DNA of 64,000 nucleotides, taken from the NCBI RefSeq assembly GCF_000003815.2, contig NC_049987.1:22708519-22772518 (forward strand). The letters are read 5' to 3'. Each line of letters starts with the position of its first letter. Positions within the stretch are counted from its first letter, which is position 1. The position numbers and the translations under genes are program-made. Shown piece after piece: positions 33,826 to 44,387 of the stretch. This DNA comes from Branchiostoma floridae. Its lineage: Eukaryota; Chordata; Leptocardii; Amphioxiformes; Branchiostomatidae. The notes below the pieces were generated by a model that saw only the letters and a list, made by a program, of their open reading frames with translations, had not been told where the DNA came from and did no database searches.

Positions 33826-35234
33826 CACCTCGCCTCTCTGGTTGTCGCTCACCCTACCCGGGCAATGTTCTCTGTCTGTCACATGTTGTTTGGGTAGATT
33901 TCTGTCCTGTAGGCAGATCTACAGCAGTGTTTAGTGTCTTCAGGGTGACATGGTTTGTTTTGGCCTTGTTCGTCTGAACTCTAATCTCACAGCTGTCCAT
34001 CCGTCTTCCACTGATAGCAGATCAAAACAAGTCGGCCACCGGGCCGGCCAACTATGCTGGTTATCTTACAACTGCCAAGCCCTCTTCTCTGTACTATTCT
34101 CCAAGCAGAGGTTGGTTCGTGGAGATATAGTAGTGGCCAGGTTGAGAAAAGGTTGTTTAATGCTTACGTCAATGGGAAAAAAATCGGCACCGAGAAAAAG
34201 CGGTCGAAATGGCCAGGTGGTCGCTGAGAAGAGGTGATCGCTCGGGCAGGTTTGACTGTACATAGAAGATGCCCTGGACCACAAATATCTTCATCAGCCC
34301 CCCACCCCCCCTCTGGCGGGTATTGTTCCCCCATCCCATTCCATTAGATTGCCCCCCCCCCCCTCCTCCTTCTGGCAAATCTGGGCTTCAATTTGAGGTT
34401 TTGAACTGGTGTTCAATGGTCACGGAATGTTTTCCCATCCCCTACGTACCCCCATTCACTTTTTCAATGTGAAAAGTTGTGAACGTCCTCTTCCTCGGCT
34501 GCTGCTTAGACCCTAATACTGTAATATTGATTATCCACAGTAGTCATTGTTATCAGAAGATTCATGATTCTCAACTGATACACCTGTTCGATGGAAAGAC
34601 TAACAGGGTCTGACTCAGTGAGGATTTGGTAAGATTTCCTTGAGCCATTTTGGCCTTAGAGCCAACAAGCCGGCCCGTGTATACCCTAGAGATAGTCTGG
34701 CATCCAGGCTACCGTAAAATCTGCTTAGAGATCAGTAAGTCTGCTATTGAGACTGTTTTCTTCAAGCAGTGCCGGCACCCGCTCCAGACACCTTGTCCTC
34801 GGAGCCTGCAGCCAGGCTACACCCCAGTTGGCTGACTATGTTTTGCCCGTTATCAGCAAAACTGATGAATGACTGGTTCAAATAAACAAGACCAAACCAA
34901 ACGGTAACATCCTGTGGAGAGTTAATCATGCTAAGGTTCTGCCTACTGGACAAAAATTCCCCCCACTATTTTGATGATGTGACATGTGGAAGAAAGTTGA
35001 CCTGAACCTTCGTCCTTGGGTTTTCCTGCAGTCTTCCAAGAAACGGGAAGCAAACAGGTTGTTATTCAGCGGAGTGACTGGTACGGGGACTTTCAGATAG
35101 TCAGCGAAAATATTGTGACAATTTGCCTTATCCTCCTCATACTCTCAACAACAACTCTGAGTAACCTCGAGACTGTTCTATACATATCTAATTGCACCTT
35201 GTCCCTTACCAAGGTCGCTTTAGATCGATCTACA

Positions 35235-35426
35235 TACTCTCCAAGCAGAGGGTAGGCTCCGGCTGTTTTTTAAACGTTTTTTAGTCGTTTTTATCGGGCT
35301 TTCTATTTTGTATTGTATCTTGTATTGTCAAAAACGGGCTGGGGTACTTCAAGAAAAATGACAAAATAGAAAGCCCGATAAAAACGACTTAAAAACAGTT
35401 GGAGCCTAACCTCTGCTTGGAGAGTA
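35235..35426. mobile_element. Hairpin MITE, family B, complete
   Basis: A 192-bp element starting TACTCTCCAAGCAGAGG and ending CCTCTGCTTGGAGAGTA. Its arms include ATCGGGCTTTCTATTTTG and its complement. Flanks GATCTACA and GATCTATA form an 8-bp target duplication with one mismatch. Confidence 0.9.
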
Positions 35427-35779
35427 GATCTATAATGGACGATTCTCAGGTTCCATCAGCCGAGTGACACACCCTTTTAGAAAAATGAACCATTAAAAGT
35501 TTACCGAGGACGTTATGGGGAAGCCTCCTTGATTTTACCAGAAGTGTCCCAAGCAAATGTTTATCCTAATAATCTGACTCCCTGTTTATAGTTATAGATA
35601 AGTTTGTGTTTTTGCAAACAAGCAAATAGCAATAAGCAACTGATTATGACGAATTAAGGTCATGCAGATTCGATGATTGCTTGTTGTCCTCGTGGCATAT
35701 GGCAACCATGTACTTACATAAGTAAATACCTGTATCAATTTACATCTATGTTCATTGTATGTTTTTTTCTTTACTCCAA

Positions 35780-35925
35780 CGCTAGTTCACCTTTACCGTG
35801 CACGCGTGAGGTTCGCTATGTCCGTTGTTTTCAAAACCAGGGTATCAAGTCGATGAACAGTAGTTTGATTAAGCTGCAATATTTTCAAGAAAAGTGCAGT
35901 ATAAAAGTGAACTAGCGCTACTCAT
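35780..35925. mobile_element. Hairpin MITE, family C
   Basis: Ends GCTAGTTCACCTTTA and AAAAGTGAACTAGCG; interior 'GTCCGTTGTTTT' and 'GTATCAAGTCGATGAACAGT' as at 7290-7480. Confidence 0.75.
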
Positions 35926-36414
35926 TGTATGAAGGATAATGAGGTGAATAATGTATTTAAGCAAGGCGCTGATACTTTATAGCCTTGAGGGTGTGACATG
36001 TGCCTAGAAACACGTGCCACTAGACTAGGCACATCTTTGCACAAACAAACTTTAAGCTCAATCGTACTTTGCCCCCCTCCAAAACCTGTCTACACAGAAC
36101 AATGGAGACTTCGGTAGAAACCAGCGCCGGCCTGTTTTGTTTGTTTAATGTGATACAAATTCCTAACTGCGGGGTCAAAATGTCATATTTGCTGGACAAA
36201 TTGTAATACGTGAGCGAGTGAAACGCCATTGTTTCAATCTTACCTTATCAGTGACTCTACGGTGGGCGTCAGGGAATATCTAAACATAACACCCGGCTTT
36301 AATACATTGATCAAACATGGTCTAACACGGGGCATGCAGCACTGAACAAATTAAGTTGCCAATCGTTAATGATTGGATATATATTTGATAGTTTATTTGT
36401 TTGTACTAAAACAT

Positions 36415-36556
36415 TAATCTCCAAGCAGATCCTACGGTGCCATAAGATAGTATCAAAGCTGACCAAGGAGTATAGCCGGCCAAAGGGAGTCATATGGGCA
36501 CCTACGGTGGGTTTGATACTATATATTTCGCCACCGTCTGATTTGGTTAGAGATTA
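36415..36556. mobile_element. Hairpin MITE, family A
   Basis: TAATCTCCAAGCAGATCC...ATAGTATCAAAGC to GTTTGATACTA...AGAGATTA. Flanks CTAAAACAT and CAAAAACAT agree at 8 of 9 positions. Confidence 0.85.
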
Positions 36557-37084
36557 CAAAAACATACAGTGTTTGCAAAGAGACGCGTGCCATCCTAGCA
36601 TCGCTTTGTAGGCTTCTAAGTTGCTATAGCATAACGTTAGCCCTTCTGTGCAACACACCAGCTGTCTTCTTCAGTTCTTTTGCAGTTTTGACGACAGCTC
36701 CTGATTTTGAGCCTAAGCCAGTAGCCACGGGATTATTTTAGGTGACAGGCCATGAAAACTGTTCCAGATGTTCACCCGGTCAATAGAACTCCCTCGGAGG
36801 TATTAAAGATCACTTCTAGAGGCACTGATCTTCTTGTAAACTAGCTTTACCTGCGTTCTCTGAGACACAGAGGAGACAAATAACTTTCTCCCATGTCTTC
36901 TTCGGCTTTTTGAAAAATAGGAAATACGCAGAAAACGTCGCAGTTGAAAGCATCTGCCATGGATCAAAAGCGCCCCGTGACGGCGAAAAATATCATTGCA
37001 GTAGAGGCACCAACATTTGGCTGCAGTTTTGTCAAGAACTGCCAGAGGCCGCTTCAAGCGCGCCCTCATGCGACAAATATGATG

Positions 37085-37126
37085 ACGGCAGGATCATGTG
37101 ATCGTGACTGAGTGACCCAGAGAAAA
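37085..37126 (+). promoter_or_regulatory. VTA1 5' leader with E-box/M-box-like motif
   Basis: GATCATGTGATC at 37092-37103 contains TCATGTGA, the kind of site bound by MiT/TFE-type bHLH factors in other animals. No TATA box; the surrounding DNA is GC-richer than the spacer. Regulatory use is speculative. Confidence 0.25.
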
Positions 37127-40100
37127 ATGGCGGCGGCAGGTTCGCCGCTCCCTCCTCTACCTGCCGCCTTTAAACCGGTACAGCATCACCTGAAGACGGC
37201 CACAGATCATGACAAGCGCGATCCGGTCATCGCCTACTACTGTGAGTACTTCTGGCGCGGATAGGGCCGCCGTTTCCTCAGTTTTTGTGCGTATATTTGG
37301 TGGCGAAATGTCGGAAACATAAAACATGTTTTTTCTGACAGCTTGGATCGATCCAGTGTTTGATCAAGGTGTGTTTGAATTCTAGTTACGTTACGTCTGT
37401 GGATACAGGAAAAATGCCTGTAGACTGTATTCTGGTACAGACTGTTCTGGAGTTCAGGAGCAGAGATATTGTGTGTGTGATTGGGGGATGTTTAAATTAT
37501 GGGGGAGGGGCTGCAAAGTTGCAACGTAATGGGGGTGGGGGGCAGGTTCGGGAAATTTTCTGGTATGCAAGAAAACAGTTACTCGTACTCCGGCAAATGC
37601 CTAGATTCCAAAAAAGGTTAGACGTTTCAGCGTTAGTGACCTGACACTACCTTTTGTCAGTAGAGTTTGCGGGCATTACTAGTGAGTTACAGCTACAGCC
37701 ACTCCCGTTACCCGGGAAAGAGAGCCTGTTTCATGTGTTCCCTGTTTATATCCACAGGTCGTTTGTACTCGATGCAGACTGCCATGAAGATTGACAGTAA
37801 GAGTCCGGACTGTCGAGGCTTCCTCATCAAACTCATGGACCAGTTGGAGCAGGTAAGACCAGAGATGTACATGCACAGAGAAGTCCTGGGGTTATTGTCC
37901 TCTTGAGTTATGCTGGTCATCAACACACATAACAACTTGTTACATACATAACGTTACATAGACATGCTACCAAAAACATAACCTTCTTAACAAAGGTAAT
38001 AAGCCTTTTTACAGAGATCAGAACGCACGTGCGGTGACAGGAATTCTATGTAACATGTCAAAGGTAAAGTCCCCGAATAAAGAAGAAAAATAAATGTCTG
38101 GATGTCCTTATGCAAATCGAAACAATGGTCCAGACAAAAAGTTGTTTTCTTATATGGGAACTTTACCTTTGACATATTACCTAGAATTCCTGTCGCCACA
38201 CATGCGTTCTGATGTCTGCTTATTACTTCTAACTTATCTAAGGTAAAGGGTAACTTACTCTTGATACTATTGTAATACCAGCCGAGTCATCATCAGTCTT
38301 TCCTGTTTCATGCATGAAGCCACATGTAATTTTCAGGCCCAGTGGTTCACAGTAGACTGAATGCCACATTACCTGCCAAATTCCTTATATACTTTGATAG
38401 GGAACTCTGATTGGCCGTATGCAAGCCACAGGGAATACTATAAATGCATTTAAGTTCTCGTGGATTTAATTTCACAGAAGCAGGAAAAAGGACTTTTCGA
38501 GGTAGTTTTACGTTTGCAGTAGCACCGTGCACTGTAGTATTTTACTGCCAAGGAAAAAGTTCGCGGTGGTTTTAAGTTCACGGTGAAGTGGCCACCGCAA
38601 AATCCACGAACATTAAACCACCGCGAAGTTTCTGCATTTACAGTAGATGATGATTATCATAATTAAAGTGCTGATCTTTATATATTTCCATGTGTTCTCA
38701 ACTGTATCATGTATGGGCAAAAAATAGATGCTACTGTCCAATCTGGCACCCGGCTGAGATGTTTACGGAAACAAAACATGAAAGTGTTTATCAAGAAATA
38801 TAGTACACATATCATGCTCGTGACTAATTTTTTTTCTATTCTACGTGTTTTGATGTCTTCTATATTATACTTCTTCTGGAAAGCTGCCCAACCAGGCCCC
38901 AGTATCGAAATGTAGTACAACTATAAATACATTTTGTACATGAAAGACTACATTAAGGAAAAGTACTCTTATTTGTAGTATTGCTAATGAACAGTGGAAG
39001 AAACAACCACGGCTATGCTACACTAATTCTATGTTTTTAGAAAGTAGATCTAGGTATACATATATATAAAAGTAACCACAAACAAGATGGTCAGACAGAT
39101 GATTTGTTTATTTGTTTACTTGCTTACCCAGATGAATTTACAGCTGCAGGGATCAGAAGCGATCACTAATGAGGTTGTCAGACAGGCGATATTTACTTGT
39201 TTTGATTGTTTGTAACTTTGTTTATTTGTTTTTTGCTTACTCAGATGAAGTCACAGCTCCAGGGAACAGTAGCGATCACTAACGAAGTTGTCAGACAGGC
39301 GATGTTTACTTGTTTTGTTTATTCGTTTACTTGTTTATCCCTCCCCAGATGAAGTCCCAGGGAACGGAAGCGATCACAAACGAGGTAGTTGGGCAGGCGA
39401 TGTTTACTTGTTTTGTTTATTTGTTGACTTGTTTACCCCTGTCAGATGAAGTCCCAGCTGCAGGGAACAGAAGCGATCACAAACGAGGTAGTCGGACAGG
39501 CCCATGTGGAGAGCTACGCCCTGAAGATGTTCCTGTTTGCTGATAACCAGGACAGGGCTGCAAACTTCAACAAGTAAGCTCAGCTGTCATTTTGTTTCCA
39601 GGACCTGTCCCTCTGTCTTACAACAGGAAATCTTTCTGTTGGCATAGACAAAAATCTGGACTTTGTTACATGAATTTTCTGATAATATATTAAGAGCAAA
39701 AATTGATAACATCAGCAATGAGTGGGAACAGAAAAAAAAATTGAAGGTCGATAGACTCGAAACAGTCCTGGCTAAGTTGCTCAAGGATTTTTTATGATTC
39801 CACTACAACAAGCTTGACTGTGAAATTCTCATCTTACATGTATATATTTTAGAAACTGGAGGGTCCTGTCTGTCAACTATGCAAGCAAAAACGACTACCC
39901 TTGATACCCGTACCTGCTCCAACATGTGTGACATTTTATTCCAGTGTCTTCTAACAATGTATATTCTATGTCTAAGATTCACATTTTGTTTCCCCTCTCC
40001 TGTGTTCTGTAGGAGTGTGGTGAAGTCGTTCTACACAGCCAGCATGTTGTTTGACGTGCTGCAAGTGTTCGGAGAGCTCAGCGAGGATGTAAGTTGTTGT

Positions 40101-42946
40101 TTTGTCATTGTTTCCTCTAGTCAATGAGATGATGACACAGTAGATGACAATGATTACGTACAAATTAAATGGATCTGGAAACATTTCATTTTCTCTCCTC
40201 TTTGAGGTAGCATGCTTAGTCGAGTAGTTAGCATACCTTCTGGCACTAGAAGTCATGAGTTCAAGTCCGTCTGCGTCGCTCACCCGACATGCACACTACA
40301 GGAAAGGGTTGCAGTCCTTTGGATGAGAAGTTAAGCCATGGTCCACTATTCATTGTACTTTGGAATTCCCTGGTACAATGAACCTGTTAATAGTGTACAA
40401 CTGTACATGGTGTCTGTCCTCTCTGTCCATCCAGCGGAAGATTAGCTCTTCAGTGAGTTAAACTGCCTCATGGTGTAACGCACCAGGTTTGTGCTGAACA
40501 GTACAAGCTGCATATCGAGACAGATTTATTTGTTCCACTCACACCAGAATGGACCCATATTAGTTCCTACTCTTACCAGTACTTGTGATGGGTTCTTTAA
40601 TGTGCTGGAGGTGTGGCTCTCCTCAAATGCCTTCATTTCACTTTAGTTTCTTGCTCCTGCTCTTAGCTGATCAAACACAGGAAGTACGCTCGCTGGAAGT
40701 CTGCGTACATCCACGACTGTCTGCGGAAGGGCGAGACACCGATGCCAGGTCCGCTCGGAGGGGAGGAGGGCGGAGGTGAGTGACCTTGCGTTACCATGGA
40801 GATGACAAAACAGTACCTGTACCAGGGCTCTAGCCAGCTCAAATTTTTTTTCCGTCAGCCAATTCCCATTGTCGCGAAAACACTATTCCAGGAGTTAGAA
40901 AGACTGAACTAAGACCTTGAAAAACAGGTTTTTAATGAGATTGTATGCAAAAGGCCACCGACACACTTCGTCAACAATAATAACAATAGCAAAACAAACA
41001 GTGTGTGGCTTTTATGGCCGTGGACGACGTCCCCAAGCCGCCTGTAGCTTCCACCAAGGATTTTTGTACGTCAAGCTTGACGGATTGGTTTTGAAATTTT
41101 TCCGTCATACAGAGCAAATTTCCGTCAATTGACAGAAAAACGGACGCTGGCTAGAGCCCTGCCTTGCATTACCATGGAGACGACAAAACAGTAGGGCTCT
41201 GTATCTTAATACCCGTACTGTACGTCTTATATTGTGTAGGTACAGGTCCGAACCTAAACATCCGTGTACCTGTACCTGTAACGAAACAAACTATATCACC
41301 ATTGAACACCACTTTTTGAAACTCAAGATGAGTAAATTTCAAATCAAAGATGACAACTGTGACAATTTCATGCTTTTTAGAAGATCTGCTCCCCAGTGTA
41401 AGGCCATCTAGTGTGTCCAATTTCTTATTATTTTTAGAACAGCACGTAAATGAATCATGGACGCATGTCTGGCTAAATGCCTGCTTGTAACCAAACCAAA
41501 CGGCTACCTAATCAGTCAGACATACATGTCAAACCGGAGTGTGCAAAAGTCTTAAAAGATCTGCCGAGAACACATGAAACTAATGTGTGCTTTTGTTGTA
41601 TTGTGTTGTATAAAATTCAGTTGAAGCACGTAGAAATACATACATGTCAAACCAGAGTGTTCAAAAGCCCTACAGATCTGCCAAGAACACATGAAACTAA
41701 AATGTGTTTTTGTTGTGTTTTTTTTTTAAATTCAGTTGAAGCTCCTCCACCAATGGGCTTCAAGGACCTGCCTCCCCAGCAGCCAGCTGTCAATCAATTC
41801 CCCCCTCCGACCAATCAGGTTCCTCCTGGAGCTCATGCTCCGCCCACCACCCCTGCGGAGACCCCCAGCAACCCCGTCCCAACACAGCCGGCTCCAGTTG
41901 CCTACGACAACTATCTACAACCTACGGCATGTAAGTACATGTAGAACTATCTACAACCTACGGCATGTAAGTACATGTAGAACTATCTACAACCTACGGC
42001 ATGTAAGTACATGTAGAACTATCTACAACCTACGGCATGTAAGTACAACTATCTACAACCTACGGCATGTAAGTACAACTATCTACAACCTATGGCATGT
42101 AAGTAGAACTATCTACAACCTACGGCATGTAAGTACAACTATCTACAACCTACGGCATGTAAGTAAAACTATCTACAACCCACCACATGTTGTACAACTA
42201 TCTACAACCCACAGCATGTAAGTAAAAAAAATGGTAAACAGACAGACAGACGAATTCCTTATGATCCATATCTTGTAATAAAAAACAAGTGAAGTCATTA
42301 ACCTTTAGTCTTTCTTTATCTTTTCTCATTATGTTTTGCATCCTGCTTTTTTTCTGTTGTAGTATAGGAACTCGTTCTTTGTTCTTCAGGTCTGCCTTCA
42401 GCATGCTTTGCAAGTTTACTCAATGTCTTCTTTTACGTGCCTTGTATCTGCTCACGAGAAGCCTAATACGGCAAATTGCAAACGATTTGGGCAGGTGTGT
42501 TTTTTTATGTGTCCAAACATAGACCACCTGAGTTGAATGACTTTTGTGGAGAGATTTGATTGACCTGTGATAGAGTGTTATTTTTGCTTTCCCTCAAATC
42601 TTCCGGCCTCTCCCCCCTTAGCCGGTGGTGTCTCCCTGACCATGGATGAAATGAACAAGGCCTCTAAGTTGTGCTGCTATGCAATCAGCGCTATAGTTTA
42701 CTTGCTAGTAAATTATTAGGACCTTTGTCCCTATCAGAACAAGGCCATGGTTAGATTGCTATGTAAAAATGGGTCATTTTCTGCCCCCCTTTAGCCGGTG
42801 GTGTCTCCCTAACCATGGATGAGATGAACAAGGCCTCCAAGTTGTGCCGCTATGCAATCAGCGCTCTGCAGTACGAAGACGTCCCCGAGGCTATCAACAA
42901 TCTGCAGAAGGCGCTCAGACTACTCACCACCGGGAAGGAGAGCTGA
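37127..42946 (+). CDS. VTA1: VTA1/LIP5, Vps4 cofactor of the ESCRT pathway
   Basis: Seven exons, 37127-37241, 37758-37852, 39446-39573, 40013-40088, 40667-40775, 41736-41930 and 42795-42946 (TGA), splice in frame to 289 residues, close to the vertebrate protein. Residues 1-~160 form the N-terminal paired MIT-like domain, which binds ESCRT-III subunits (motifs PLPPLPAAFK, HDKRDPVIAYYC, MKIDSKSPDC, SFYTASMLFDV, RKYARWK). Residues ~163-240 are a Pro-rich linker (PPGAHAPPTTPAE). The last ~50 residues are the conserved Vta1 C-terminal helical domain (CRYAISALQYEDV, NLQKALRLLTTG), which dimerises and stimulates the Vps4 ATPase during multivesicular-body sorting and membrane scission. The cytosolic protein has no signal peptide. 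Start chosen as the first ATG, in the family's usual context. Three of its exons carry border duplications in the adjoining introns. Identification is secure by homology. Confidence 0.95.
37995..38228. mobile_element. Hairpin MITE in VTA1 intron 2
   Basis: Left arm: AGAACGCACGTGCGGTGACAG, GAATTCTATGTAACATGTC, AAAGGTAAAGT. Right arm is its inverse: ACTTTACCTTTGACATATTA, CCTAGAATTCCTGTCGC, ACATGCGTTCTGA. About 230 bp. Confidence 0.85.
38441..38648. mobile_element. Hairpin MITE, family D
   Basis: Ends ATAAATGCATTTAAGTTC and TTTCTGCATTTACAGTAG; interior AAGTTCGCGGTGG and CACCGCAAAATCCACG. Same family as 44185-44385. Confidence 0.8.
39131..39405 (+). other. Three copies of VTA1 exon 3 5' end
   Basis: Acceptor-plus-exon copies begin at 39132, 39245 and 39349; the true exon starts at 39446. 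Spacing is ~114, 104 and 97 bp. Each has CAG, then ATGAA..., GAAGCGATCAC (or variant) and AACGAGGT, then switches to intron sequence (GGCGATGTTTACTTG) where the real exon continues as GCCCATGTGG. The copies lack a usable donor. Confidence 0.92.
40205..40292 (+). mobile_element. tRNA-derived SINE head
   Basis: A-box-like TTAGTCGAGTAGTTAGCA and B-box-like GAGTTCAAGTCC spaced as in a tRNA. It lies in VTA1 intron 4. Confidence 0.6.
40783..41193. mobile_element. hAT-like element inside a 32-bp direct duplication
   Basis: A 339-bp element (40823-41161) has terminal repeats CAGGGCTCTAGCCAGC / GCTGGCTAGAGCCCTG. It is bracketed by CCTTGCGTTACCATGGAGAT (40783) and CCTTGCATTACCATGGAGAC (41162), the sequence next to the exon 5 donor. 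The interior contains 'TTTCCGTCA' repeats and no ORF. Confidence 0.75.
41909..42225 (+). repeat. Exon-border minisatellite at the exon 6 donor of VTA1
   Basis: Ten units of AACTATCTACAACCTACGGC + ATGTAAGTAC; 36 bp in the first three units (with ATGTAG added), then ~30 bp. Unit 1 spans the true exon 6 end and donor (41930/41931). Nine of ten units keep a GTAAGT donor. Reading past the first donor meets TAG 14 bp later in frame, so use of any later donor would truncate VTA1 before its C-terminal domain. Confidence 0.95.
42622..42719 (+). other. Upstream copy of VTA1 terminal exon 7
   Basis: An acceptor (CCCCCCTTAG) and ~80 bp nearly identical to 42795-42875 encode, in the exon 6 phase, SGGVSLTMDEMNKAS..CYAISA, then IVYLLVNY and TAG at 42717-42719. 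It could act as an alternative last exon (271-residue protein without the final helix), or be a dead duplicate. No poly(A) signal follows closely. Confidence 0.75.
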
Positions 42947-43000
42947 GACACCCCGGGAAGGAGAGCTGAGACACCCCGGGAAAGAGAGCTGAGGAGAACC
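42935..43000 (+). repeat. Tandem repeat of the VTA1 stop-codon region
   Basis: GGGAAGGAGAGCTGAGACACC, containing the last codons and stop, is repeated about three times. A further fragment, TACTCACCCCGGGAAAGAGAG, is at 43560-43585. Confidence 0.85.
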
Positions 43001-43078
43001 AATTCCCTAGGACCCATGTCTTGCGATTAAAAAGAAAAACAAGTTGACCTTCAACCAGATTTTTTGAGTGACGAACTT

Positions 43079-43514
43079 TAATCTTCAAGCAGATCCTACG
43101 GTGGCATAAGATGGTATAAAAAGCTGGCAAAGGAGTGAAGCTGTCCTAGGAGTGTACATGTATATGGCCACAAGAGTGAAGGCGATGTAAAAGACTGTGT
43201 TTGCATATACAATTGTGTGGCCGCGTGGCGCAATCGGCAGCACGTTTGACTCAGCTCCAGGAGGTCCTGAGTTCAAACCCTGCCGTGTCACCGATCTGGT
43301 GCCCTTGGGAAAGGCACTTAACACAACTTTCCTCACTTCACTCAAGTGAAAAATGAGTATATAGGCTACAAAAGTCTTCAGCAAGTTGAAGTTGGTAGCC
43401 TCAAAATGAAAGAAGAGAAGAAGACCAGATTGAAACACACTCTTTGCGCCAGCTTCACCCCTTTGCCAGCATTTGATACTATCTTATGCTACTGTAGGAT
43501 CTGCTTGGAGATTA
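43079..43514. mobile_element. Family A MITE containing a SINE
   Basis: Ends TAATCTTCAAGCAGATCC and GGATCTGCTTGGAGATTA enclose a tRNA-derived SINE at ~43212-43400, which has A box TGGCGCAATCGG, B box GAGTTCAAACC and CCCTTGGGAAAGGCACTTAA. The SINE inserted after the MITE. Confidence 0.85.
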
Positions 43515-43671
43515 GGGCAAACTCCCAGCTCTGATCCTGGGAAGGAGAACTGGGTTCAAGCTACTCACCCCGGGAAAGAGAGCTGTCAGAGATTTGGTGT
43601 TCTTGATGCACACCTAGTTTTTGCTTATTAATAACTATAGTAGAGTTTTACAGTAAGTCTCCTGCTTAGGC

Positions 43672-43845
43672 TAACGTCACGTTTCCAAAACTGGGCCCGG
43701 ATGGGCTGTTTGTGGATTCCGAAGCAAGAAATAGAATGGAATATGTAGAAATATACACAAATAGTAGTTCAGTGTCTTTTATATCATACATGTACTTTTC
43801 TTTCCCAAAAGCTGCCCCACTGGGCCCATGTTTGAAAATGTTAAG
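43672..43845. mobile_element. Hairpin MITE, family G
   Basis: GTTTCCAAAACTGGGCCCGG and, inverted, CCCACTGGGCCCATGTTTGA; interior 'ATATACACAA' as at 29465. Confidence 0.75.
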
Positions 43846-43849
43846 ATAT

Positions 43850-44184
43850 TCTGGTACCCCGTGTGAATTATGTATATATAAGAATGAATGTAAGATAAGA
43901 CATTGTGGAAGAAGGGAATAGTTCTGTAGTGTGTAGATAGTGAAGGCTTACTAAATACTAGTAGGCTTATATATCCTCCTCAGCAAGCTATAGGGTCTGG
44001 CTTTGTTATGGTTACCTTCATGTTTTTACTCTGTTTCTTCTCCAAACAAATAAAGTCAATGACCTGGTCACCATGGTTACTGGCAAAGTAGCAAACACCC
44101 TGTGATGTTTGATTACAACATGTAGCAAGAGGCAGGACAGAGTTGGAGGGGCTGGTCACCATGCATATGTGTAAGAATTAATAC
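43850..44184. other. No recognisable gene
   Basis: A possible AATAAA at 44049 could end a long VTA1 3' UTR; nothing else seen. Confidence 0.4.
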
Positions 44185-44387
44185 TGTAAATGCAGAAATG
44201 TTCGTGGTGGATTAATGTTTGCGGTGAAGTGGTCACCGCGAACTTAAATCCACCGGGAACATTTTTCTATTATGGTATTAGACTGCAGGCTACGGCGCTA
44301 CCGCAAACTTAAAACCACTGCGAAAAGCCCTTTTTCCTGCTACTGCGAAATTAAATCCCCGCAAACTAAAATGCATTTACAGTAGTC
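44185..44387. mobile_element. Hairpin MITE, family D
   Basis: Ends TACTGTAAATGCAGAAATG and ATGCATTTACAGTAG; interior GGTGAAGTGGTCACCGCGAA. Confidence 0.85.

Larger units (their letters stand above)
32948..37126. other. Intergenic region between gene B and VTA1 (divergent 5' ends)
   Basis: The two genes are transcribed away from this 4.2-kb spacer. It holds MITEs (listed separately), a C-rich tract at 34295-34370, a weak SINE remnant near 33400-33500, and a repeat-end fragment at 34600-34715. No gene found. Confidence 0.7.

Noticed and set aside
36803..37069. Minus-strand frame divergent from VTA1
   Set aside because: Arg-rich, no recognisable motif and no following exons; probably chance in GC-richer promoter DNA.
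41477..42221. Frames extending into YNLRHVSTC-type repeats
   Set aside because: Partly VTA1 exon 6, partly the donor minisatellite read in the wrong frame; not a separate repeat protein.
41909..42225. CRISPR-like array
   Set aside because: Direct repeats without unique spacers in a eukaryotic intron; it is a minisatellite.
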